Program-made: the position numbers and the translations under genes | NCBI GenBank assembly: GCA_021847835.1 | Contig: JAJZPR010000020.1 | Span: 1 to 43,763 of the forward strand | Direction of reading: 5' to 3' | Length of the DNA stretch: 43,763 bases | Origin: Pseudomonadota bacterium | GTDB taxonomy: Bacteria; Pseudomonadota; Gammaproteobacteria; Burkholderiales; Thiobacillaceae | Shown here: piece after piece, positions 1-6,091 of the stretch | Layout: every line of letters begins with the position of its first letter | How positions within the stretch are numbered: position 1 is the first letter of the stretch | Notes under the pieces: generated by a model | What the model was told of the DNA's origin: nothing | Databases searched by the model: none | The model's input: the letters and a program-made list of their open reading frames with translations, nothing else

Positions 1-114
1 TTCTTGCATCTCAAGCGGTGGCGGGGGATCGCCACCCGCTATGCGAAAAACCTGTCATCCTTTGTTGCTGCCGTACAAATTCGCTGCCTTACCCTTTGGC
101 TGGCTATCTCATGA
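1..114 (+). CDS. IS5-family transposase, C-terminal end (cut by window edge)
   Basis: Frame 1 is open from the first base to a TGA at 112-114 and encodes 37 residues. It contains HLKRWRGIATRYAKN and ends AAVQIRCLTLWLAIS, the characteristic last segment of IS5-family (IS427-like) DDE transposases. Only the tail is visible, so whether the element is intact cannot be told. The sequence ATGACGACACTATCTAA around 111-127 probably includes the right terminal inverted repeat, but the left end lies outside the window. The next gene, terC, ends only 34 bases further on, so the element abuts the 3' end of a conserved gene without obviously breaking it. Confidence 0.75.
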   Translation, partial: FLHLKRWRGIATRYAKNLSSFVAAVQIRCLTLWLAIS

Positions 115-148
115 CGACACTATCTAACAGATGCCCATGCCGGTCATT

Positions 149-1123
149 TTACTCTTTGGCAGCCTTGGACCGGTTGCGCGTCACCCAAAGGCTGGTGAAC
201 ATGAAAGTGGCGATGATCAGACCGACAATGCCCAGCGACATCCCCACCGGGATTTTGTAGAAGTCGACGATCAGCATCTTGGTTCCCACGAACACCAGCA
301 CCAGGGCAAGGCCGTACTTCAGCAGATGGAAACGGTCGGCCAGGCCGGCGAGCATGAAATACATCGCGCGCAAGCCAAGAATGGCAAAGATGTTGGAGGT
401 GAACACGATGAAGGGGTCGGTGGTAATGGCGAAAATCGCCGGAATCGAGTCGACCGCGAACACCACGTCAGACAGCTCGATCATGATCAGCACCAGGAAC
501 AGCGGCGTGAACACGCGCACGCCGTTCTCCATCACCCAGAACTTTTCCCCGCGATAATCCGGCGTCAAGCGCATGTGGCCCTTGATCCAGTTGAGCAGCG
601 GATTCTTGTTCAGGTCGGGCTCGGCCTCGGCAAAAATCAGCATCTTGATGCCGGTGATCACGAGGAATGCCCCGAACAGGTAGAGTATCCAGTGGAACTC
701 CTGGATCAGCCAGGCACCCGCCAGGATCATGATGGCGCGCATCACGATTGCGCCGATCACGCCGTAGATCAGCACCCTGCGCTGAAATTCCGCGGGCACG
801 GCGAAGAAGGTGAAAATCATCAGGAAGACAAAGATGTTGTCGACTGCCAGCGACTTCTCGATCAGGTAGCCGGTCAGGAACTCCATCGACTTGGTATCGG
901 CAATTTCGCTTCCATAGCTGCCCTTGAGATACCACCAAAGCCCCAGGTTAAACAGCATGGCGAGTGCGAACCACACCACCGACCAGGCTGCCGCTTCCTT
1001 GAAGCCAACCTTGTGGGCCTTGTTGCCGCCGACCAAAAACAGATCGATCGCCAGCATGGCAAGCACGAAGGCGGTAAACACCGCCCACATCCAGGGTTCG
1101 CCGATATTCAATGCAGTATCCAT
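149..1123 (-). CDS. TerC/Alx family integral membrane protein
   Basis: This 324-residue protein has about nine hydrophobic segments and matches the TerC family (Alx type). In that family, acidic residues within membrane helices are linked to metal (Mn2+ or tellurite) resistance. Visible hallmarks are the LIEKSLAVDNIFVFLMIF segment near residue 90 and the paired IELSDVVFAVDSIPAIFAI segment near residue 215, each with a conserved Asp/Glu. Length is normal for Alx. The ATG at 1123 precedes MDTALNIGEP with only a weak ribosome-binding site. It lies downstream of htpX on the same strand with a 24-base gap, so co-transcription is possible. Family membership is clear; the transported ion is inferred from Alx homologues. 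Confidence 0.9.
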   Translation of the reverse strand: MDTALNIGEPWMWAVFTAFVLAMLAIDLFLVGGNKAHKVGFKEAAAWSVVWFALAMLFNLGLWWYLKGSYGSEIADTKSMEFLTGYLIEKSLAVDNIFVFLMIFTFFAVPAEFQRRVLIYGVIGAIVMRAIMILAGAWLIQEFHWILYLFGAFLVITGIKMLIFAEAEPDLNKNPLLNWIKGHMRLTPDYRGEKFWVMENGVRVFTPLFLVLIMIELSDVVFAVDSIPAIFAITTDPFIVFTSNIFAILGLRAMYFMLAGLADRFHLLKYGLALVLVFVGTKMLIVDFYKIPVGMSLGIVGLIIATFMFTSLWVTRNRSKAAKE

Positions 1124-1147
1124 ATGCCGGCTCAGACTCGTTTCAGG

Positions 1148-2035
1148 TTAATCAACTCGGTCACTGCGCGCGCGCAACGCAGCGATACGCTCTTCCAGCG
1201 GCGGGTGGGTCATGAACAGGCGCTTCAGCCCCGATCCCACGCCCCCCGCTATGCCAAATGCCGCCATCTTGTCCGGCAGCGGATGCGGATGCAGCGAATT
1301 CAGCCGCTCCAGCGCAGCGATCATGGCACCCCGCCCCGCCAATGCGGCGCCGCCGCGGTCGGCGCGGAATTCGCGCTGGCGCGAGAACCACATGACGATG
1401 ATGGAGGCCAGAATGCCGAGCACCAGCTCGGCCACGATCATGGTCACGAAGAAGGCCGGGCCATGGCCCTCCTGGTTCTTGAACACGACGCGATCGACGG
1501 TATGCCCAATCACGCGCGACAGGAACATCACGAAAGTGTTGACCACGCCCTGAATCAGGGCCATGGTCACCATGTCACCGTTGGCCGCATGGGAAACCTC
1601 ATGGCCAAGCACGGCTTCCGCCTCTTCCCGCGTCATGCTGTTGAGCAGGCCGGTGGAGACAGCAATGAGGGAACTGTTTTTGGTCATGCCCGTGGCAAAG
1701 GCGTTGACGTCGGGCGAGTCATAAATCGCCACCTCCGGCATTTTTATGCCGGCAGCCGCTGCCTGCCTGGCAACGGTGTCAACCAGCCAGCGCTCCGCAG
1801 GATTGGCCGGTTGCGAAATCACCCGGGCGCCGACCGACTTCTTGGCGGTCCATTTCGAAATCGCGAGTGAGATAAACGCGCCGCCAAAGCCCATGATGGC
1901 GGCGAATATGAGCAGCGACTGTAGATTCAAGCCCTGAGCGGTCAGGTAGGGTTCCACCCCCAGCAGCCGCATGGTCACGGACAGAACCAGAATAACCGCG
2001 AGATTGGTCGCCAGAAAAAGCACAATGCGTTTCAT
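1148..2035 (-). CDS. htpX: Protease HtpX, membrane zinc metalloprotease
   Basis: HtpX is an M48 inner-membrane endoprotease that clears misfolded membrane proteins alongside FtsH. The 295 residues begin with two transmembrane segments (about 4-24 and 38-58). They contain the zinc motif HEVSH at 145-149, with the third ligand Glu222 in the REFRAD segment, and two further membrane segments between them. The C-terminal [13 protein letters not shown] motif is also typical. The ATG at 2035 is preceded by a strong AGGAGG ribosome-binding site. Length and all catalytic residues are intact, so the assignment is secure. Confidence 0.96.
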   Translation of the reverse strand: MKRIVLFLATNLAVILVLSVTMRLLGVEPYLTAQGLNLQSLLIFAAIMGFGGAFISLAISKWTAKKSVGARVISQPANPAERWLVDTVARQAAAAGIKMPEVAIYDSPDVNAFATGMTKNSSLIAVSTGLLNSMTREEAEAVLGHEVSHAANGDMVTMALIQGVVNTFVMFLSRVIGHTVDRVVFKNQEGHGPAFFVTMIVAELVLGILASIIVMWFSRQREFRADRGGAALAGRGAMIAALERLNSLHPHPLPDKMAAFGIAGGVGSGLKRLFMTHPPLEERIAALRARSDRVD

Positions 2036-2056
2036 GATTTGCCTCCTTGCAGCAAA

Positions 2057-2569
2057 TTAGCGAATCAGATCCACGAGCACCACCTCGATTCCGCCGTCGC
2101 TACCCACTCGGCGGATTTCAAAATCCAGCACTTCAGATGTCATACTGAAACGGTGTCGCTCGCTTTCAGGCGTTGCGGACAATATTTCCTGTTTGTAGCC
2201 TTTGGCCTTCAATTGTGAAGCATAGTGGTCAAGCACACCCTGAAATTCACCCTGTCCGAGATAGCGCAACTCCATTGCGCGCTCCTCACGCACATAATAG
2301 GTGCGCAGAAAACCAGGATAGCGCATCACGCCGGGCAATTCGGTTCCCGAGACATCGCGTGGCGGCCAGTCACCTGCCGTCGCCTGTTTGGTCTGCCCGT
2401 TCTCGCTTCCACCAATCCGGGGTTCCAGTTGCGATCTAAGTTCCGGCACCACCTGCACTGCCCGCTCCATCGCTGCGCCGGCTACCTGTCTTCCGGACTC
2501 GGCTATCGACTTGCATGGCTTCCTCCGAGAAACTTGACACGGCGTCAGACTAGCCGAAAATAAAAGCAA
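2057..2569 (-). CDS. Hypothetical protein, start uncertain
   Basis: An open frame of up to 170 codons begins at a TTG (2569). The first in-frame ATG comes at about residue 34 (MERAVQVVPELRSQ). I do not recognise the family. The conserved-looking part is the C-terminal half, from about VMRYPGFLRTYYVREERAM to the end, which reads like a small folded domain with alternating strands. A good AGGAGG site at about 2517-2526 precedes an ATG in another frame that stops after 26 codons. The true N-terminus may therefore be a shorter start, or a frameshift may have occurred. The gene follows the divergent gap before the LysR gene and lies 21 bases upstream of htpX. Confidence 0.55.
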   Translation of the reverse strand: MLLFSASLTPCQVSRRKPCKSIAESGRQVAGAAMERAVQVVPELRSQLEPRIGGSENGQTKQATAGDWPPRDVSGTELPGVMRYPGFLRTYYVREERAMELRYLGQGEFQGVLDHYASQLKAKGYKQEILSATPESERHRFSMTSEVLDFEIRRVGSDGGIEVVLVDLIR

Positions 2570-2596
2570 ATAAAATTCGATTTTTCTACATATTTA

Positions 2597-2613
2597 ATTC
2601 GTTTTTTTCGAAT
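2597..2613. promoter_or_regulatory. Inverted repeat upstream of the NhaR-like gene, candidate autoregulatory site
   Basis: ATTCG, seven T residues, then CGAAT form a perfect 5-7-5 inverted repeat ending four bases before the start codon of the LysR-type gene. The surrounding 2560-2617 stretch is very AT-rich and contains the divergent promoters. The size fits a LysR-type half-site pair, but overlap with the translation start would fit repression better than activation. Assignment to any regulator is inference. Confidence 0.35.
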
Positions 2614-2617
2614 ACCC

Positions 2618-3535
2618 ATGCTCAACTACAAGCACCTCCAGTATTTCCTCACTGTTGCCAAAACCGGCGCCATCAATCGCGCCGCCGACAAGCTCCACCT
2701 GACCCCGCAAACCCTTTCCGGCCAGATCAGGGTTTTCGAGGAACGCCTCGGGGTGGAATTGTTTCAACGCAGCGGGCGCAAGCTCGAACTGACCAATGCC
2801 GGCAAGCTTGCGCTCTCCTACGCGGATGAGATTTTCCAGATCGGGACGGAACTCGAGGAAGCCCTGAGTGCCACACCCGGCACGCGCATGACGCCATTCC
2901 GGGTCGGCATCTCCGATGCTGTACCTAAAAGCATCGCGCACCAATTGCTCATGCCCGCACTTGGTTTGGCAGAGCCGGTCAAGCTGATCTGCAAGGAAGA
3001 CCGGCTTGAGCGGCTGGTAGCAGAATTGGCAATCCACCGGCTTGACATGGTGCTGGCGGACAAACCGATGCCTTCGAATATCGAGGTGAAAGGCTTTAGC
3101 CATCCGCTGGGCGAGTGTGGCGTGGCCTTCTTTGCCTGCAAGCGTCTGGCAAAAAGGATGCGCCTGGGCTTCCCCGGCAACCTCGATGGCTTGCCGTTTC
3201 TGATTCCCGGAGAGGACAGCGCCCTGCGCGCGCCGTTGTTGAGGTGGCTGGAGAAAAAGGGCATCAACCCTCTGATTGCAGGAGAATTCGACGACAGCGC
3301 CCTGATGAAATCATTCGGCCAGGCTGGCGCAGGCGTGTTTCCTGCAGCGGCAGTGATGGCGGAAGACATTACCCGTCGCTTTGGTGTCGAGCTATTGGGC
3401 CAAACCAGCGAGATACGCGAGCGCTACTTCGCCATCACGGTCGAGCGCCACGTCAGGCATCCGGCGGTGCTGGCCGTGAGCGAAGCCGCCCACACCGCCT
3501 TGTTCAAGAGAAAACCAACCAAAGCCAAACCCTGA
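2618..3535 (+). CDS. LysR-type regulator, NhaR-like
   Basis: A 305-residue LysR-type transcription factor. The N-terminal winged helix-turn-helix (MLNYKHLQYFLTVAKTGAI, then AADKLHLTPQTLSGQI and LGVELFQRSGRKLELT) closely follows E. coli NhaR, the Na+-responsive activator of nhaA. A periplasmic-binding-like effector domain follows from about residue 90. The ATG at 2618 gives the conserved N-terminus, although no Shine-Dalgarno is visible, so translation may be leaderless or weak. It lies 153 bases upstream of sbtA on the same strand. Control of the Na+-dependent bicarbonate transporter by a Na+-sensing regulator is an attractive inference. No nhaA is present in the window. Confidence 0.85.
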   Translation: MLNYKHLQYFLTVAKTGAINRAADKLHLTPQTLSGQIRVFEERLGVELFQRSGRKLELTNAGKLALSYADEIFQIGTELEEALSATPGTRMTPFRVGISDAVPKSIAHQLLMPALGLAEPVKLICKEDRLERLVAELAIHRLDMVLADKPMPSNIEVKGFSHPLGECGVAFFACKRLAKRMRLGFPGNLDGLPFLIPGEDSALRAPLLRWLEKKGINPLIAGEFDDSALMKSFGQAGAGVFPAAAVMAEDITRRFGVELLGQTSEIRERYFAITVERHVRHPAVLAVSEAAHTALFKRKPTKAKP

Positions 3536-3577
3536 GCACTCAGCGCCCTGAAACCATTTGCCAACGCAGCATACACA

Positions 3578-3610
3578 AATCATTCACAATGATGAATGAT
3601 TATAATAAAT
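3578..3610 (+). promoter_or_regulatory. LysR-type operator upstream of sbtA
   Basis: The 24-base element AATCATTCA-N6-TGAATGATT (3578-3601) is a perfect 9-base inverted repeat and fits the LysR box TTCA-N6-TGAA (T-N11-A). It continues into TATAATAAAT. The 30 bases 3581-3610 match 5949-5978 in the cbbR-csoS2 gap at 22 of 24 non-spacer positions and in the same orientation. The site lies 78 bases before sbtA. CbbR is the most likely binder because the second copy is beside cbbR; the NhaR-like protein is the alternative. Confidence 0.65.
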
Positions 3611-3688
3611 TAAAGTAATTTTATTTATGGAAATAACCGGGCTAGGATTAAACAACCCATAACCCCGAGAGAATTCCGGAGACAGTGG

Positions 3689-4663
3689 ATGTTTACGCTT
3701 TCAAACATGCTGATTCCGGCCATTTTGTTTTTCGCGCTGGGCTTTCTTGCACAACTGATCCGCTCGGATCTGAAATTCCCAACTGACCTCGGCAAGGCGC
3801 TTTCGATTTATCTTTTGGTCGGCATCGGCCTCCACGGCGGCATCGAACTGGCCAAAATCGATGCCGGAAGCGCCATCGGTGCAGTGGTCGCAGCGCTGGG
3901 ACTGGGTTTCGGCCTGCCCGTCATCGCCTATTTCATTCTTTCGCTGGCGCTTCGCATCGATCGCCTCAATGCAGCCGCGATCGCAGCCCACTATGGCTCG
4001 GTCAGCGCCGGCACCTTTGTCACCGCGGTCGCGTTCCTGGATTCGCAGCAAGTTGCCTACGAGGGCTATCCGGTCATCATGCTGGCCATCATGGAATCGC
4101 CCGCCATCATCATCGGCCTCCTGCTCGCCAATCTGGCGCGCAGCGGTAACGGTAACGGCGAACAACGGCGGGTGAGCCGCGAGCTGGTGCATGACGCGTT
4201 CACCAACGGCAGCGTGGTGCTGCTGCTGGGCAGCATGCTGATCGGCGCAATCGCCCAACCCGCCAGCCTGAACAAAATCCTGCCCTTCTACGACACCCTG
4301 TTCATGGGCGTATTGTCCCTGTTCCTGCTCGACATGGGCATGGAGGCGTCGCGCCGCATCGGCGACTTCCGCAAGGTCGGCTCCTCGCTGATCATATTCG
4401 GCATTGTCATGCCGCTGATCGGGGCCGCCATCGGCCTTGCCGTCGGGTACTGGGTGCTCGGCTTCGGCGTGGGCGGAACGCTGCTGGTCGCCATCCTGGC
4501 GGCGAGCGCCTCCTACATTGCGGTACCGCCGGCGATGCGCCTGGCCATCCCAGAGGCCAGCCCAGCGCTGTTCCTGACGCTGTCGCTGGGGGTCACATTC
4601 CCCTTCAATGTCATCGTGGGCATCCCGTTATACTTCAGTGCCGCTCAGTGGATCGCGGGCTAG
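3689..4663 (+). CDS. sbtA: Sodium-dependent bicarbonate transporter SbtA
   Basis: A 324-residue inner-membrane protein of the SbtA family, which imports bicarbonate with Na+. It shows about ten hydrophobic helices in two inverted halves. The family signature around residues 90-112 (ALRIDRLNAAAIAAHYGSVS) is followed by GTFVTAVAFL. A hydrophilic cytoplasmic loop at about 148-165 (SGNGNGEQRR) separates the halves. GGAG lies about six bases before the ATG. A PII-like sbtB follows after 14 bases, the classical sbtAB arrangement. Position beside cbbR and the carboxysome operon supports a role in loading cytosolic bicarbonate. Confidence 0.92.
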   Translation: MFTLSNMLIPAILFFALGFLAQLIRSDLKFPTDLGKALSIYLLVGIGLHGGIELAKIDAGSAIGAVVAALGLGFGLPVIAYFILSLALRIDRLNAAAIAAHYGSVSAGTFVTAVAFLDSQQVAYEGYPVIMLAIMESPAIIIGLLLANLARSGNGNGEQRRVSRELVHDAFTNGSVVLLLGSMLIGAIAQPASLNKILPFYDTLFMGVLSLFLLDMGMEASRRIGDFRKVGSSLIIFGIVMPLIGAAIGLAVGYWVLGFGVGGTLLVAILAASASYIAVPPAMRLAIPEASPALFLTLSLGVTFPFNVIVGIPLYFSAAQWIAG

Positions 4664-4677
4664 GCTCGAGAAAAAAC

Positions 4678-4971
4678 ATGAAACCCGTCAAACGCATCGA
4701 AATCGTCATTGAGGAAATTGAGATCGACAACGTCATCGACGAACTCGATCGCATCGGTGTCGTCGGCTACACCATCGTGCCGCGCGCCTGGGGCCGCGGC
4801 GAACGCGGCGTGCGCTACGAAAGCGTGCCGGGACTGGGCAATGTCCTGATGACCATCGCCTGCGATGAAGCGCAGGCGGCCAGGGTCATCGAAGCCATGC
4901 GCCCTATCCTCAGACGCTACGGCGGCATTTGCCTTGTTTCCGACGCCATGTGGGTAATCCACGACTCATGA
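4678..4971 (+). CDS. sbtB: PII-like protein SbtB, regulator of SbtA
   Basis: A 97-residue PII-superfamily protein with the ferredoxin-like pattern: MKPVKRIEIVIEEIEIDNVI, then GVVGYTIVPRAWGRG, a T-loop around GRGERGVRYES, and the closing strand GGICLVSDAMWVI. SbtB trimers bind adenine nucleotides (ATP, ADP, AMP, cAMP) and plug or modulate SbtA. The cyanobacterial C-terminal CGPxGC redox motif is absent, so redox control is unlikely. The ATG at 4678 was chosen over an upstream in-frame start inside sbtA because it begins at the conserved first strand. The gene ends six bases inside the convergent cbbR 3' end. Confidence 0.85.
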   Translation: MKPVKRIEIVIEEIEIDNVIDELDRIGVVGYTIVPRAWGRGERGVRYESVPGLGNVLMTIACDEAQAARVIEAMRPILRRYGGICLVSDAMWVIHDS

Positions 4972-5916
4972 GCGCGTCACCCGCCGGCGCGAACGCACGG
5001 CGGGTTTTTGTTGCGGCAGGGTCATGATGCGCCCGGCCTCGTTCAGCACGAAATCATGGAAGACCTGCGCGATGGGCGACATGCGCTTGCCGCTGCGATG
5101 AACCAGATACCACTCCTTCATGATCGGAAAGCCTTCCACGCTGAGGATGGCGATACGGTTCAGCGCCAACTCGAATTCGAGCGTGTGCAGCGAGACGATG
5201 CCCAGCCCGAGGCCGGCCATCACCGCGTGCTTGATCGCCTCGTTGCGGCTCATTTCCATCGAGGTGTTGAGCTTGACGCCGCGCTCATGAAAAAAACGTT
5301 CCACGGCGTTGCGCGTACCCGAGCCGCGCTCGCGCAGGATGAAAGTTTCCTCCGCCAGCCGGCTCAAAGGGATACGGCTTATCTGCGCCAAGGGATGATC
5401 CGGCCGTGCCGTAATGACCAGCGGATTCTGCATGAACGCCTGAGCGGTCAAATCGATGTTGTCGGGCGGCGTACCCATGATGGCCATGTCGGGGATATTG
5501 TCCTGCAACTGAGTCACCATCTCCTCGCGGTTGGTGACTTCCAGATGTACCTGGGCCCCCGGGTGATGCTTTAGAAATTCTGCCAGCAGATAGGGCGCAA
5601 AATATTTGCCGGTGCTGGTCACCGTCAGCGCCAGCGTTCCGCGCTTCACGCCCTTCATGTCGTCCAGCACCGACTCGATGTCGCGGAACTGCTGTGCAAT
5701 GTTGCGGCTGAAGGCGTAAACCTCCTTGCCCGCCTCGGTCAAGTAAATCTTCTTGCCCATCTGCTCGAACAAGGGCATCCCCACTTCTTCCTCCAGCTGC
5801 TTGATCTGGGTCGAGACCGCGGGCTGGGTCAGATGCAGTTCCTCGGAAGCGCGGGTGAAACTGGAATTGCGCGCCACCGCTTCCAGCAGTCGCAACTGGC
5901 GAAATGTCACGTTCAT
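4966..5916 (-). CDS. cbbR: CbbR, LysR-type regulator of CO2 fixation genes
   Basis: A 316-residue LysR regulator. It starts MNVTFRQLRLLEAVARNSS with the helix-turn-helix SFTRASEELHLTQPAVSTQI, followed by LGxPLFEQ-type and KIYLTEAG segments typical of CbbR. The effector domain spans about 90-300 and ends in an arginine-rich tail. The ATG at 5916 has AGGAGA upstream and gives the conserved N-terminus; an open extension to 5973 would run through the operator and is rejected. It is divergent from csoS2, with cbbLS missing between them. CbbR proteins activate cbb and cso operons in response to metabolites such as RuBP or phosphoglycolate. The last six bases overlap sbtB tail to tail. Confidence 0.9.
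   Translation of the reverse strand: MNVTFRQLRLLEAVARNSSFTRASEELHLTQPAVSTQIKQLEEEVGMPLFEQMGKKIYLTEAGKEVYAFSRNIAQQFRDIESVLDDMKGVKRGTLALTVTSTGKYFAPYLLAEFLKHHPGAQVHLEVTNREEMVTQLQDNIPDMAIMGTPPDNIDLTAQAFMQNPLVITARPDHPLAQISRIPLSRLAEETFILRERGSGTRNAVERFFHERGVKLNTSMEMSRNEAIKHAVMAGLGLGIVSLHTLEFELALNRIAILSVEGFPIMKEWYLVHRSGKRMSPIAQVFHDFVLNEAGRIMTLPQQKPAVRSRRRVTRS
4979..5010 (+). terminator. Rho-independent terminator of sbtAB inside the cbbR 3' end
   Basis: CCCGCC (4980-4985) pairs with GGCGGG (4999-5004) and is followed immediately by five T residues (5005-5009). It lies eight bases after the sbtB stop on the plus strand. The hairpin is also part of the antisense coding sequence for the arginine-rich C-terminus of CbbR. 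Confidence 0.65.
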
Positions 5917-5948
5917 GGTTTCTCTCCTGACGACCTCAATCTTAATTA

Positions 5949-5978
5949 CATTCATATTAGTGAATGATAACAATAAAT
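5949..5978 (+). promoter_or_regulatory. LysR-type operator in the cbbR-csoS2 intergenic region
   Basis: CATTCA-N6-TGAATG (5949-5966) followed by ATAACAATAAAT. It repeats the sbtA-upstream element almost base for base outside the spacer. It lies 32 bases from the cbbR start and 113 bases from the csoS2 start, the usual place for a divergent LysR recognition site. A further ATTCATTTTTAATTATG stretch at 5982-5998 could provide an activation half-site. CbbR binding is inferred from position and box geometry. Confidence 0.65.
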
Positions 5979-6091
5979 ATTATTCATTTTTAATTATGTT
6001 TTATATCCGTATATTTCGACCCAAGGGCGCTACGAGAGAGATTCGAGCGCACGACCCAATCAATCAACCGCTGAAGCAAAGGAAAGCATCC

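Noticed and set aside
131-1870. Long plus-strand open frame opposite terC and htpX
   Set aside because: Its His/Gln/Asp-rich product is typical of antisense frames in GC-rich DNA, and both genes on the other strand are clear family members.
5917-5973. Upstream extension of cbbR
   Set aside because: Would add 19 non-conserved residues and run through the operator; the ATG at 5916 has a proper ribosome-binding site and the conserved N-terminus.
5753-6091. Upstream extension of csoS2
   Set aside because: Reads antisense through cbbR and its promoter; the conserved CsoS2 N-terminus begins at 6092.
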